A stretch of 64,000 nucleotides of DNA from assembly GCA_024760905.1 (NCBI GenBank), contig CM045735.1, positions 13,537,249 through 13,601,248 on the forward strand, given 5' to 3'. This DNA comes from Plotosus lineatus (lineage: Eukaryota; Chordata; Actinopteri; Siluriformes; Plotosidae). The translations under genes and the position numbers were made by a program. Positions 1 through 12,017 of the stretch are shown here, one piece after another (position 1 is the first letter of the stretch; each line of letters opens with the position of its first letter). The notes beneath the pieces were generated by a model that did not search any database, had not been told where the DNA came from, and was given only the letters and a program-made list of their open reading frames with translations.

Positions 1-247
1 TGACATCTGCCTGGTAGTAGTAATTGTAGCACATCACACGGTGCTTCAGTTTTAATCCTTGGCATCAGCTAAATGTTAAGAAAATTTAACTCGGGGAAAT
101 TATGTAAAAAAAAATGTGTTAAAAGTTATTATTAAAAAATATTGTTAGAATTTTTTTTTGAACAATTATTTATCGTTTTAAAAGTATTTGCTGCAAATGC
201 ATGTCAAATGACTGGCGGCCATCTTGGAGGTTGAAATGTTGTTTGTA
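1..247. other. No recognisable feature
   Basis: AT-rich sequence; no conserved open frame and no repeat that I recognise. Confidence 0.5.
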
Positions 248-951
248 TACAGGGATCTCTCACTTTCCGCGGTTAATTGGGACCCAGCTCTCCACGCGAC
301 CATCGAAATCCGTGAAGTAGGATCACCCCCCCACCCCGACTGACACATATGTACATGTATATGTGTATATACTATCAATAAATACATATCCAAATGCTAT
401 ACATGCTTATAATAACAATTTAACATTGAAAAAAATAACATAAGATGTAAATAAAATATAAATTCAGACGTTCTCCAACTTACCAACATTCGATTTGCAA
501 ACATCCAGAGATACCAAGCTGTCTAAGGTTGTAAGTGAAAGTGAAATGAAATTGAAGAACAAGTAGAAATAGAAATGGAATAAAATCGACAGAAAGATAG
601 ATCATAAATATAAGTATGAAATATGATTAAACATTATCCTGAGGTACACTTAATACTAGGCTCTGGCAGAGGGGGGCGTGGATGACGCGCACACACAGAT
701 GCAACAATGTATCCAGTTTTCATGGGAGATTTTGGGTTGTTTTTTTGTTTTGTGTTGGTTTAAGGTTTTTTTTTTTTTTTTTTTTTGCATAATTGGCCTT
801 GTTTTTGTGACATTTTACTTAACTTTTCCACATATTCTTTCTTAATTTCCTTATTTTTTAGTTTGATGAATGTTTATTTATTTGTTTTTTAAAAACCGCG
901 ATGCACTGAAGCCGCATTAATTGAAGCGCAAAGTAGTGAGGGGTCCCTGTA
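248..951 (-). mobile_element. Tigger-A element with an inserted fragment
   Basis: The inverted ends read TACAGGGATCTCTCACTTTC and, at the right, AGTGAGGGGTCCCTGTA, flanked by TA. The interior matches the other A copies: the ATGTAAATAAAATATAAAT stretch, a poly-T, and GCATAATTGGCCTTG. No transposase is encoded. About 225 bp near 465-690 is foreign: it begins with a piece resembling another Tigger end (CTTACCAACATTCGATTTGC). Confidence 0.8.
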
Positions 952-1079
952 CTGATATTACATCAGCAATGCTACGGCAGTTACGATGTGACGCCATGTC
1001 AGATATACTGATCATTTATTTGATTATAATAATAGTAAATTAGTTTTGCATTTCTTGAACCAATTAATATCTTATCAAT

Positions 1080-1823
1080 TACAGTGGTACTTCACCTTAC
1101 GAAAGTCCCAACAAACGAAAAATCCAGGTTACAAAACGCATTTACCTAAAATTTCCGTCTGTGGACATGAAACAAATTCACATTACAAAAGCGCCATCTG
1201 AAAAATTCAAACACTGCGCGAGTTGCTCTCCCATTGGCTGTCTCCCAACATCTCATCTTGCTGGCCTCCCATTGGCTATCTCCCAACATCCCACCCCGCT
1301 GGCCTCCTATTGGCAAGGAGGGATGACACAGCTCTCTCCCATTGGCTATTGTGGAGCTGCAGCTCCATAATAACCATGATGCTTTTTGTGTAAAGGACAG
1401 TGTTACTGTTGTTTCACGAGTTTTTCAAGTGTGCTCATTGCAACTTTATTTTTTGGCTCAGGCTTTTAACCTTGCATAAACATTTGTAAGATTATAACTG
1501 TTAAGAAGACATGGTCAACACACGCACACATGTGCGTGTGATTCTTGGTGTGAGTGAAAAGAAGAAGCGGGCTCGTGGCATACGGTTGAGTGATATCACA
1601 AAGGAATATGGCCAAACCCGTCTCCCATCGGTCCGATATTGAAGCAGAAGGAGGCCTTAAAAGGTATATTTTTATAATTTTTAAACGGGTTTAGGGAGTA
1701 GTATTGGGGGCCTTAGAACGAATCACGCTTTTTACATGTAAAATGCGGTTCAATTTACGAAAAATCCAGGTTACGAAACCACCGCTGGTACAGATTAATC
1801 TTGTAAGGTGTGCTACCACTGTA
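1080..1823 (+). mobile_element. Tigger-B element, copy 1
   Basis: Ends TACAGTGGTACTTCACCTTA and its diverged inverse, ending GCTACCACTGTA, flanked by TA. Contains short CCCATTGGCTAT repeats, one copy of the ATGGAGCTGCAGCTCCATAA unit, a short CA/GT seed (around 1520-1540), and near 1545-1665 a broken transposase start (GVSEKKKRAR then, after a frameshift, ILKQKEALK). That pattern matches the N-terminal helix-turn-helix of pogo/Tigger transposases. Confidence 0.8.
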
Positions 1824-1912
1824 TTTGTATACAATTTGAGTGATGTGCTCCTGTGCAGTTCATAGAATTTTGGATTTATATTTTGTAAATTAATGTAACA
1901 TGATTTTTCAAG

Positions 1913-1998
1913 AATGAAAGTCAGCAATGGTTCTTTTACATGCCTCTCACCATAGACAGTAAGAGACATGGCCCGCCTTTGATAACCCAGTTAGCTGT
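1913..1998 (-). mobile_element. SINE-1/2 central fragment
   Basis: Only the shared central block (GAAAGTCAGCAATGGTTCTT to the CCAGTTAGCTG motif) is present. Head and tail are missing, so the family cannot be decided. Confidence 0.75.
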
Positions 1999-2039
1999 AC
2001 AGATTCACACATAGAACGGAACGTGATGCTAGTCAGCAT

Positions 2040-2285
2040 CCTATCTGCATGATTTGCGAAGTAGGATCAATCCCCCGCTGACTGACGTATACGTACATGT
2101 TTATGTGCATGCACTATCAATAAATACATATTCAATACTATAAATGCTTATAATAGTGATTAAACATTCAAAAATAATGCATAAGATGTAAATAAAACAA
2201 ATACACTCACACATACAGATGCGTGCGTGCACGCACTCAGATGCGCACCGCATAAAAAAATGTAAGTAGTTGTGATGGGGGAGTT
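2040..2285 (-). mobile_element. Tigger-A internal fragment
   Basis: Matches the middle of Tigger-A (GCGAAGTAGGATC through the TAAATAAAA block to the TGTAAGTAG motif). Both terminal repeats are lost. Confidence 0.75.
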
Positions 2286-2487
2286 CATGCATTGTATTGG
2301 TTTTGTTCTTTGAACACCGTGATGTTAATGCACGGTTCATTTTGAGGCCCCATTAAAAACATATACCTATGTCTTGAATTTGAAAAAAAAAAAAAAAAAT
2401 CATATTTTGTTTTTTCAATAAAGGAGGGTTCGGTGAATTAGCATATGAAAATTGGTGGGGTTCAATACCGCCAACAAGGTTAAGAAC

Positions 2488-2668
2488 CCCACTGGCCTAG
2501 AGGAAGACCAAAGAGGAGGTTTATGGATGTGGTGAAGGACGACATGAAGGTAGTTGGTGTAAGAGAAGAAGATGCAGAGGACAGGGTGAAATGGAGACAG
2601 GTGATTCGCTGTGGTGACCCCTGGAAGGAACAGCCGAATGGAAAAGAAGTCGAAGAAGAAGAAGGAAG
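2488..2668 (+). mobile_element. RTE-like LINE, 3' end
   Basis: The open frame reads RGRPKRRFMDVVKDDMKVVG, then a VREEDAEDRVKWRQ block ending IRCGDPW. This is the C-terminal tail of a common fish/invertebrate non-LTR retrotransposon ORF. It is followed by CCGAATGGAAAAGAAG and a GAA-rich end. The copy is strongly 5' truncated. Clade assignment (RTE-like) is from memory of the family and is less certain than the element type. Confidence 0.75.
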
Positions 2669-2851
2669 AATGTAAATTTCAATCTGATAATTCTCATACA
2701 AGTATTTGTTCTGGTGTTTAATTCTTTTAATTTCCAATTAATCTTTATCATCAATAAAAGCTATAGGTCTTTAATTTTATTTTCTTTTGTACAAGTGACT
2801 CTTCTTTTGCGGTGGAATTGATCATAAATAAAACTAATAAGACTATCCAGC

Positions 2852-2958
2852 CCTGCGATGGCCTAGCGAGCTATCCAGGGTGTACTCTGCCCTCGACCGG
2901 AGTCGGCTGAGATGAGCGCCAGCCTCTCCGCGACCCTCATAGAAAATGAATGGATGAA
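2852..2958 (+). mobile_element. SINE-1 tail fragment
   Basis: Contains CCTGCGATGGCCTAGCGAGC through the CCGCGACCCT motif and an AATGAATGGATGAATAAA end. The head is absent; 5' truncation is usual for elements copied by target-primed reverse transcription. Confidence 0.8.
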
Positions 2959-3221
2959 TAAAACTATTGATAGCAAAATGGATTGTGTAGCATCACATTC
3001 TTTTTGCATCTTACCGCTATGAATCATGCAGAGTTGAATTGAACCCTGTCGAGTCCCACTGCATTGGAATAGTGTATTTAATTTTGAATTTATTGGATTA
3101 TTAGTGTATAGGGCTGTGCAGTGATGGATATGTATAACTATAATAGCACAGTTTTTATAAATAGACACAATAAAAGATTGTTAGCTTTAAATAATCTTGC
3201 GTGTCCCATCACTTAATATGT

Positions 3222-3480
3222 TTAAAAGCTTAAAAGCAAACTATGGTCTTGTGGAAAGGACAGCATGATGAGTTTTCCCTTCAGAATTGTGCCTTGCTCT
3301 CCATCGCAAAGATTGAAGCTCTGCTCAAGTGCTTTATACACATCTTCCACAAAATAATGTACCGCCTCATCATTTGCTTCACTAGCCTTTATGGTACGCC
3401 TTTTTTTGCCCTTCATGTTCTACGGGGTGGATATTACCTCAAGGCTGGTGAACACCTCCATCTCCAAGTTTAGATCTTTG
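3222..3480 (-). other. Unassigned coding-like stretch
   Basis: A 64-codon open frame reads KASEANDEAVHYFVEDVYKA, then LEQSFNLCDGEQGTILKGKL. The composition is protein-like, unlike the microsatellite frames around it, and no repeat accounts for it. A stop lies just upstream of its Met. It could be a transposase remnant or a lone exon; I do not recognise it and see no convincing splice sites. Confidence 0.3.
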
Positions 3481-3953
3481 TCATTTCTCCACCTTCCAAG
3501 TTATTATCTGCGTAATTCACCTCCAGAACACATTCAGGGTGCAAAAACAGTGAGCTGATAACATGATGTTTCTGTAGAGTTCTTTATTTCACAATTTTAT
3601 AATTGCTGGTTCATGGTTAATGTTTGATATGCTGAGGTCCTCCATAGCCGGCTGACATGAACGAGCCGTGGCTGGTAGTAATTTTCCGGCGCATTCTGAA
3701 GGCAGCCTGTCACAAATCTGTACAAAGGAAACTGGTTAAAAAACACAACAACAGTGAGTTTGAATTGGTCTGGTGCTTCACCCAATTTTCAACAGGATCA
3801 TATTATCCTGGAAGGAAGCCAAGCCCTCCTGGTTCTCGAGGTCGCACCCTGGCTCTTTAGTATTTCAAGGATGTGTGATAATTAACAATTAGGTGGATAT
3901 TTCCAAATCGTTCTGACTAGCTTTTGCAATTTGGAGACATCCACTGTCTTTGA

Positions 3954-4308
3954 TGATGATGTCCTTTCAGCCTTTTTCCTTTTTCAGGGGTCGTCACAGC
4001 GAATGATTCGCACGTTTGATTTGGCATTTTACATCGGATGCCCTTCTTGACCCATCTCTTCTAGCAAGGGACAGAAACACGCTGACGGCTTTGCAGCTAC
4101 TCTTTACGAAAGTCAGCAATGGTTCTTTTACATGAACCTCTCACCATAGACAGTGAGAGAGACATGGCCGGCCTTTGATAACCCAGTTAGTTGCACTGGG
4201 TGGGGTGAGGGTGGACAGTGACAACCTTTGTGGAGAGTGGGATTCAAACCCCCAACCTTAGGATCAGTGATCCAGTGCCCTATACTACTAGACCACCACT
4301 GCCCCTTT
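3954..4308 (-). mobile_element. SINE-2, full length
   Basis: Flanked by a perfect 19-bp target duplication (AGACATCCACTGTCTTTGA at 3935-3953 and 4309-4327). Read on its own strand: tRNA-like head with A-box (TGGTCTAGTAGTAT) and B-box (GGTTTGAATCC), central block, then a tail ending in the GATTCGCTGTG-type segment that resembles the RTE-like LINE 3' end. Confidence 0.92.
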
Positions 4309-4421
4309 AGACATCCACTGTCTTTGAGGTACATAATTGTTTATGTATGGACAGTATATGAAATCTTACTTGAGGCGTTTTGAGGTTCTTATTTGATATA
4401 ATGGTTAATTGAACAGATTAA

Positions 4422-4545
4422 GGGCAGTGGCGTAGTGGACAGCACATCTGCCTCAGAGCAAGAAAGTCCTGGCTTTAAGTCTTGGACTTAGAGCAGGCGT
4501 TTCTGTGTGGAGTTTGTATGTTCTCAGCCGGTTACTCCAATTGGA
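4422..4545 (+). mobile_element. SINE-3 head fragment (DANA/mermaid-like)
   Basis: GGCAGTGGCGTAGTGGACAG start, then CAGAGCAAGAAAGTCCTGG and the TTTCTGTGTGGAGTTTGTAT core seen in DANA-type SINEs. The 3' half is missing. Confidence 0.75.
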
Positions 4546-5360
4546 TGGATATTTTTCACAGAAAGTTAATTTCAGACTCTGCCTGTTATGAGTCTATTGT
4601 AGTTTAAGATTTCATAGCATTTTGCTGAAGGTTCTTAGAAATTAATATTCTGTGACCTTCGTACCTGAATGAGAGGGGTAAATTCCTGCCCCCCCCCCCC
4701 CTTGATATTCCCAATACCGCACTTATAACCCACACACCTCTAAAAGCTCTCTGCAACAAAATATTAGACGCATGAATCATCTTTTGAATGTTCTCTCTGA
4801 ATTACTGTGGATGCAGTGCAAAAGCGAAAACCCGAATAATGGAGGAGGTGAATATTTCAATACTGGCACATCTCTAACATTGAGCCTCGTTTATCAAGCC
4901 GGATAGGAGTGGATTCGTCCCACAGTCGTTTAAAGGAGCTTTCACACAACAACTCAAGTATTTATAAAAATCCTCTAAATTTGGGAAAATGTGTCTCTTG
5001 CTGCTGAGTACGTATAAATTTACACATAAGACGACTCACTGATGAAAACCTTGGCTTTCTTGACTTTATTCAACTGCACGGATTAGTGCACTTTTATGTG
5101 TAGGACTCACTGCCAAGTTGAAATTGGTTTACAGCATTGAGCAAACACTCCCCCCCCCCATTCAAAGCGTCTTACAAGCGTGCTGTTTGAGCCTCTCGGT
5201 CAGGCGCTTGGCGTACGCATGAAGCTGCAAACTGTAAACAGATGCCTTGAGTGAGGGAAGATACAGCACTTGACATTTCCTAATAATATTACGCAACTTA
5301 AAATGTTTTTATTGGTGTAGTAGTGAGCACATATATTTTCCAGGTTTTATCTACTTTATC
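4546..5360. other. No gene; C-runs only
   Basis: Non-repetitive apart from C-runs at about 4690-4702 and 5150-5159. No convincing coding frame. Confidence 0.5.
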
Positions 5361-5552
5361 AGTGGCACAGTGGCGTAGTTGTTAGCACATCAAAAGAACC
5401 CTGGGTTTGAGGCCAGGGCTCGGCGAGGGCGTTTCTGAGTGGAGATTGCATGTTCTCTCTATGCTTGCATGCGTTTTCTCTGGATACTCTATTTTCCTCC
5501 CACAGTTCAAAGACATGCACATTAGTCGTAACTTGCTGTTTCAAATTGCCCA

Positions 5553-5622
<70 letters not shown>

Positions 5623-5735
5623 GGCTTGCGGAGCTCTGGCGAGCTATTCAGGATATACCTCACCTTTGCCCAGTGTTGACTGAGATAGGCTCCAGCCTCG
5701 CCAGCAGGATTAAGCATATGAATGACAATGAGTGA
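5361..5735 (+). mobile_element. SINE-3 with an expanded internal (GT)n
   Basis: Head GGCACAGTGGCGTAGTTGTT, B-box-like GGTTTGAGGCC, core, then a pure GT array (5555-5620) at the position where other copies read CATAGGTGTG, followed by the shared GAGATAGGCTCCAGCC tail and ATGAATGA-like end. Confidence 0.85.
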
Positions 5736-5933
5736 GTGATCACTTTGTGCTCACAGTTCTCTGTGCTTTATGGAGGTTTGTGGGAAACATCACATCATGG
5801 AAATCAGCTGTGCTGTGCTTGCGTTTGGTAATTTGCAGGTGATTGTCATTAATCCTTGGTGAGTGAAAACCTCCACCAAGCCAAAAAAAACAACTAAAGT
5901 ACACAACACCCACTGCAGCTATACAGCACCTCA

Positions 5934-6270
5934 TTTACTCATTCATTTTTTTGAACCGCTTTATCCTAATTAGGGTTGCAAGGAATGTGGCGCCCATCTC
6001 AGCCGACGCTGAGAGAGGGTAGATTACAGTCTGGACAGCTCGCCTTACCATCGCGGGGCAGAAACATGCTGATGCTACTGATGGGCTACTCTTTACAAAT
6101 GAGAACAATGGCTCTTATAAAGGTATCTGACCACTGACAGTGAGAGACATGGCTGGCCTTTGATAATCCACTTAGCTGAACTGAGGCACAGCAGTGACAA
6201 CTCGGTGAACTTGAGGCTTCTACCCCACGGCTATCAGGTCAGTAGGCCAGTACCCTACCACTGCCCATGT
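5934..6270 (-). mobile_element. SINE-1, diverged
   Basis: Tail (CATTCATTTTTTTGAACCGC) on the left, central block near 6100-6180, and a degraded head on the right. Order is the reverse complement of the copy at 6309. Confidence 0.8.
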
Positions 6271-6308
6271 TTTCTTTGTTTAAAAAGTTTTAACGTGTTT
6301 CTCAAACA

Positions 6309-6656
6309 GGGCAGTGGTGGCCCAGTGGTAAGGTGCTGGATTGCCAATCATAAGGTTGGGGGTTCAAGCCCCACTGTCAACAGGTTGTCACTACTGTCCA
6401 CTCAGTGTAGCTAACTGGGTTCTCAAAGGCCGGCCATCATGTCTCTCACTGTCTATGGTGTGAGGCTGTAAAAGAACCATTGCTGACTTTCGACAAGAGT
6501 AGGCTGCATAGCTGTCAGCGTATTTCTGCCCTGCGATGGCCTGGCGAGCTGTCCAGGGTGTACTCTGCCCTCGCTCCGAGTCAGCTGGAATGAGTGCCAG
6601 CCTCTCTGGGATCTTAGTTGGGAAGTAAAGCGGTTCAGAAAATGAATGAATGAATA
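6309..6656 (+). mobile_element. SINE-1, full length
   Basis: Starts GGGCAGTGGTGGCCCAGTGG, B-box GGTTCAAGCCC, ends AATGAATGAATGAATA. An 11-bp target duplication TTTCTCAAACA lies at 6298-6308 and 6657-6667. Lies tail to tail with the copy at 5934, 38 bases away. Confidence 0.92.
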
Positions 6657-7020
6657 TTTCTCAAACATTTTAGTTTTTAAAAAGGTCTAAAAATAATTTA
6701 ATTTTATTATAATTTCAATTCATATGAATTAATTACCCAGCACTGGTGACTACATTTGTCTCACAGAGGGCAAATTGTGTCCGGCAGCACTTACAAGCAG
6801 CAGCACTTTTTTGCACTTTTGTCGGAGAAGCATCCTCTCTTTAATCAGTTGATTTATCCTTAAAACGGTGTTTAGCATTCATAATTGTACAACATTTAAA
6901 GTGTTTTTAAGGCCAAAGCCCACCCAGACTTGACTGACCAACAGGGAAAAGGCATATGTCATGGCTGTTTATGTTTCAGGCTGCATATATGTATCTGCTG
7001 TTAATCGTGCATATAGTGAG

Positions 7021-7350
7021 ATTTCCTTTCGGCTTTTTCCCTTTCTCAGGGGTCGCCACAGCGAATGATTCACATGTTTGATTTGGCATAGGTTTTTACG
7101 TCGGATGCCCTTCCTGACACAAACCTTTAGGAAGGAACAGAAACACGCTGACGGCTTTCCAGCTACCCTTTACGAAAGTCAGCAAAGTTGTTTTACATAC
7201 CTCTCACCATAGACAGTGAGAGACATGGCCCGGCTTTGATAACCCAGTGAGCTGCACTGGGGGGGGACAGTGACAACCTTGTGGGGACTCGAACCCCCAA
7301 CCTTAGGATCGGCGATCCAGCGCCCTATACCACTAGACCACCACTGCCTC
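7021..7350 (-). mobile_element. SINE-2, near full length
   Basis: LINE-like tail at left (CCTTTCGGCTTTTTCCCTTT then GGGGTCGCCACAGCGAATGA), GATGCCCTTCCTGACA block, and a head at right with CGAACCCCCAACCTTAGG. Short imperfect flanking repeats around ATATAGT. Confidence 0.88.
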
Positions 7351-7734
7351 CAAATATAGTAACTGTAACTAAACAGGATGATGAGGCTGTTCAGAAAGGC
7401 ACGTGTAGAGATAGATGTTAATTAAAAATATTACTTAAGAGTTCATGTATGTAATAAATATGTTTTATTGTGGCCCAAGTTTTGAAAGGAATCTTTAGAT
7501 GATATCCTGTCTGTTTATATTTGGTGCCTGGTGTCATTACCTGAGCTGTGTCCTGTATCATTATAGGTCCTGTGGTCACAGAATCATTATGTGCTATATG
7601 TCAGTGCTTTTTGCTGATCCGTGTCTAATGTGTGTCTGTCAGTGGTGTTATCCCATTATCTACTGAATTGTGCTGTACATCTACATCATTAGTATTACTT
7701 AAAAATTACTACATTACATTTTCAGCCATTGCCA

Positions 7735-8725
7735 GAAATAGTAAACCCACTGGACACACCTCATCCACTTTTAAGTGATAAATCCTGTGGCCGTGCCAAC
7801 TGCCCTGTAACTAATAAACATAGTGGTGCATCTTGTCCAATGCAACCAATGAACCAACTAACCATACCTCGTTTACTGCAACCAGTAAAGCTAGCTATCA
7901 CACTCATCCACTGGAACAGCTAAACCACTAAACATAACGCCTCAACTGCAATTCATAGACCAGGTGGATAGGCCCCATCCATTGCAACCGATTAACCCAG
8001 TGAACACACCCCCACTGCAACTGATGAATCCAGTGGACAAGATTTCTGTAATGCAACCGATAAACTCAGTGGGCATGACTGCCTTCACTGCCTAAACCCA
8101 AGTGGACACACCTCCTCCAGTGCAACCGATGAACCTGGGGAACATGTTTACTCAACTGCAAACCAACCCAGTGAACATGCTTTCTCCAGCTCAACCAGGA
8201 AAAGCTGTGGACACGCTTCCTCCAGTGCAACTGATAAACCTACTATACATGCCGACTCCAGTGTAAGTGATACACCTAGTGGACACATTTCCTCCAGTGC
8301 AACTGACGAACCCAGTGGACATGTTTGCTCCAGTGTAAATGATCGACCTAGTGGACACGTTTTCTCCAGTGCAACTGATAGACCTAGTGGACATGCTTCC
8401 TCCAGTGTAACCGAAAAACGCAGCTGGCATGCCTCATCCAGGGCAATTGATAAACCCTGTGGACATGCCTTCTCCACTGCCACGAATAAACCCAATAGAA
8501 ACATCTCCAGTGCAACTATAAACCCAGAGGACGTGCTCCATCTACTGGAACCAAGAAAGTCGGTGGACTTTCCTCGTCCACTGGAATTAATAAATCCTTT
8601 AGATATATGCTACCTTGATGCAATTGATAGACCAAGTAGACACGTCTCTACTTTGAATTGATAAGGCCAGTGAACACGCCTTGTCCACTACAACCAATAA
8701 ATCCAGTGAACACGCCGCCTCATGT
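7735..8725. repeat. 36-bp minisatellite, about 27 diverged units
   Basis: Unit pattern CC(T/C)AGTGGACA followed by CTCCAGTGCAACTGAT-like sequence; spacing is exactly 36 bp through 8275-8420 and drifts at the edges. Because 36 is divisible by three, the minus strand keeps an open frame of 118 codons with a 12-residue repeat (LEEACPLGLSVA-like, 8148-8504). I treat it as non-coding: no splice sites, no flanking domain, and a second frame is also open. Confidence 0.85.
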
Positions 8726-8815
8726 GCATGTGATAAATTATTTTTTGTTTTTTTTTTACTAGTGAGGCAACAGTTGTTTATAGTTGCTTTAATGTTAGTG
8801 ATGTCAGCAACAGAC

Positions 8816-9283
8816 TTGTGTCTTCTTCTTCTTCTTCTTCTTTTCCTTTCGGCTGTTCCATTCAGGGGTCGCCACAGCAAATGATCTGCCTTCATCTCTC
8901 CCTATCCTCTGCATCTTCTACTCTTACTCCAACGACCTTCATGTCCACCTTCACCACATCCATAAATCTTCTCTTTGGTCTTCCTCTGGGCCTTTTGCCT
9001 GGCAGTTCCAACCACAGCATCCTACTACCAATCTACTCACTATCCCTCCTCTGAACATGTCCAAACCATCTCAATCTAGCCTCTCTGACTTTGTCTCCAA
9101 AACATCTAACATGTGCTGTCCCTCTGATGTACTCATTTCTGATCCTATCCATCCTCGTTACTCCCAAAGAGAACCTCAGCATTTTCATCTCTGCTACCTC
9201 CAACTCTGACTCCTGTCTTTTCCCCAGTGCCACTGTCTCTAAACCATACAACATCGCTGGCCTCATCACCGTGTCATGAATGA
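8816..9283 (-). mobile_element. RTE-like LINE, 3' end
   Basis: The minus-strand frame encodes MLYGLETVALGKRQESELEV, then an AEMKMLRFSLGVTR block, EYIRGTAHVRCFGDK and ARLRWFGHVQRRDSE, the C-terminal part of the same ORF family as the 2488 copy. A stop after RRDSE and later frameshifts break it. The 3' end is at the left, with a (GAA)n-type tail reading as (CTT)n on the + strand. Confidence 0.85.
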
Positions 9284-9954
9284 ATTTTAACAGTAAATGC
9301 AAATATGAATGGTTAAAGGTTTTCTTAATAGTTTAATCATTTGCAAATTGTGTGGCTATTAGAGGAATGTAGCACTTCCGGACATGCTCTTGGGAAAATA
9401 ATAACTCAGGGGTCATAACAGTGACTCATCACCACACCTCGCCACTGATCCTTTTCCAAAGCAGCACTCCCCCAGTGTTTTATTACTTCGGTTTCGTATA
9501 ACATTGCCAGAGCTCTGTTGATTCACTTTGGCTGACTCATATGGCAATTTTTCCCACTTTCTATTTAATGCGTGGTGTGCCTTTGTCTTCCGAAACGTGT
9601 TCTAATTGTTTCATGGCAGAACTTTTCCTTCGAAACACTCCCGAAGCAGTTTTTTTGAGGAACGTTCAGGAACTGTTCAGGATTCGATAAATTGTTAGTT
9701 TGTTTACACGGTGCAAATTTGTCTTGATGCTCCTGCAAAACTGGTCAGCAGACAAACTCTTTGTTTAATAAGTTTGATTTAATCTCAGTGCAGTTGTCAT
9801 AACTGTGACCTGATTTAACATGTGGCACCATTTTACTTAATTATCATCTGTTATTGTCATCATGATATCAGAGGAAACTTCTGCAGGACATCATAATTCA
9901 AGGCAACCCATTCAGACCCTGACATATTTACATAGCTTCAGGAGAAACACTTTC
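9284..9954. other. No gene or recognised repeat
   Basis: Mixed unique-looking sequence; no coding frame with protein-like composition. Confidence 0.45.
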
Positions 9955-10215
9955 GTTTACTCATTCACTCACTTATTTTTGAACTACTTAATCCTGTTAG
10001 GGTTACAGGGAGACTGGTGCCTATCTCAACCAACACTGGGAAAAGGCAGGGTACCCCTTTAACAGGTTGCTAGGTCATCGCAAAGCAATGCTCCCACACA
10101 CATCTATTCCCACTCACATCCACACCACGGGCCAATTCTGAAAGAGCCAATTAGCCGAATGTGCATGTCCTCGTAGTCTGGTAGGAAACCCACCCAAGCA
10201 CAGGGAGAACATGCA
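9955..10215 (-). mobile_element. SINE-3, head-truncated
   Basis: Tail at left (CTCATTCACTCACTTATTTT), then the complement of the core ending GCACAGGGAGAACATGCAAA. The tRNA-like head is missing. Confidence 0.75.
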
Positions 10216-10733
10216 AACTACACTAAAACGACTATGGAAATAATTTTGATGCTGTTAGTACTCCGAGTGTGCAGTGCAAAGTGGCAACGTTTCTGATGTT
10301 CTTTTTTTTTTTTTTTTTTTTTTCCATACCTGTATTTCTTCTACTTTTCTTCACTAACGTTGGAGAGCTGGTGTTCTCTGCTCTTGGAAGCATTTGTTTA
10401 TTAATGAAGCGCACATATGCTCATCAGCATAACCCATTTTTGTGTGTGTGTGTGTGTGTGTGTGTCAATGTCAAAGTAAGTGATTGTGGCTTTAAATAGC
10501 AGGTCATGTTGTAATGCCCTCAAGCAGATTGCCTGATGCTAAATGCTAATCTGGCATTATAAATATTCAGGCCAGAATAAAGATCATGGTTAGTTTAATG
10601 TTTTTTTTTTTTTTTTTTTCTTTCTTCTTCTTCAATGAAAGCCAGTGTTTTTTTCCCATTGCAGTTGAAGGCCACTTGTTTTTGTGTTTGTTTGATGGTT
10701 GATGTGTCAGACTTTTTATTTATTCGCGAAAGA

Positions 10734-11246
10734 ATGATCCCTCACTTTCCGCGATTAATTGGGATAGTGATCCCAACGCGACCATCGAAATCCGCGAAGT
10801 AGGATCACGCCCCACCCCCTGACTGACATATACGTACATGTATATGTGTATATAATATCAGTAAATACATATTCAATGCTATAAATGCTTATAATAACAA
10901 TCAAACATAAAAAAATAACAAGATGTAAATAAAATATAAATACACATGGTATAGATGGTATTGCATGAGAAAACGACACACATACATACGTGTGCGTGCA
11001 CGCGTAACTAGTTTTGAATGGAGATTTTGAGTTGTTTTTTGTTTTGATTGTTTAGGGATTTTTTTTTTTTTTTTTTTTTGCATAATTGGCCTTGTTTTTG
11101 TGGCATTTTCCTTAACTTTTCCCCCTGTTCTTCCTTAATTTTCTCATTTTTTAATTCGATGAATATTTATTTATTTAAAAAAAAAAAAAAATGTGATGCA
11201 CTGAAGCCGCATGAATTGAAACGCAGAGTATCGAGGGATCCCTGTA
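10734..11246 (-). mobile_element. Tigger-A element
   Basis: Left end GATCCCTCACTTTCCGCG, right end GTATCGAGGGATCCCTGTA. The interior includes a poly-T and GCATAATTGGCC. No transposase remnant. Confidence 0.85.
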
Positions 11247-12017
11247 ATCAAGTGTACAATTTGGCTCTGAAAACCATATTCTAAGATGTTCATACATTTC
11301 CTGAAGTTTTTCATTGTGGATTTTGAAATCGTCTTGATCTTTGTCCTGTTGTAAAAGCCATCATAATTTCTGCTTCATTCCTTGATTGTCTGTATCACGT
11401 ATTTACTTCTTAACATTTTTGAGATGCAGTGGAATTCATACTTTATTACCAATAACGCGAGCAAATGGTTCCTGAACCGCCAGCTGCCATACATTTGCAA
11501 AGCACAATACAGTAGCACACCTGCCAAAAAGTTGTTCTTTTACTTCCGTTACACTGTACATTGACTGTTGATGTTTTGAATAAGGTTTCATCTGTTGACT
11601 GTTCCATGCATATCATGTTTGTGCAATAAAGTGATGCAACATCAGTCCTGTGTTAGCAAACTCTTCCTGTATATCTTTGCCTTTATGCTCAGCATACAGA
11701 GAGTTCGATCTGAAAGTTTCTTGGTCTTTCAGATCTTGCCTGGTTTCCAGGATCCCCTTTAACAACCATTTCTTACTGATGTTTCAGACACTGGAAGTGT
11801 TTTGATCTCTTTTTTATTGTCTTCCTCTGCTTTGTAGATGCTAGATAGCTGCATTTTTAGATCCTCAGCCTGCTGGTCGGAGGAACCCACGTTTCTTTAG
11901 TGGTAGCATACGTTTTGAGATTCAGAGACTGTGATATGCTCTGAAATTCCTTTCCCTGCCTCGATTAATTAGTTCAAAATGTATATATAATATAATATAT
12001 ATGTATATATTTCTAAT
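11247..12017. other. No gene; AT-rich
   Basis: Nothing recognisable except a (TA)-rich patch at about 11978-12010, just before the LINE fragment. Confidence 0.45.

Noticed and set aside
5407..5683. Open frames of alternating Cys-Val or Thr-His across GT/CA arrays (also 29325-29783, 43265-43876, 55427-55756, 55993-56382)
   Set aside because: They are translations of dinucleotide repeats, open in several frames at once, with no flanking domain. The real coding part of the 55993-56310 frame is only the exon 56052-56160.
8148..8504. A repeat protein on the minus strand
   Set aside because: A minisatellite with a period divisible by three is open by chance; a second minus-strand frame is open too. 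Listed as a repeat and as a low-weight finding only.
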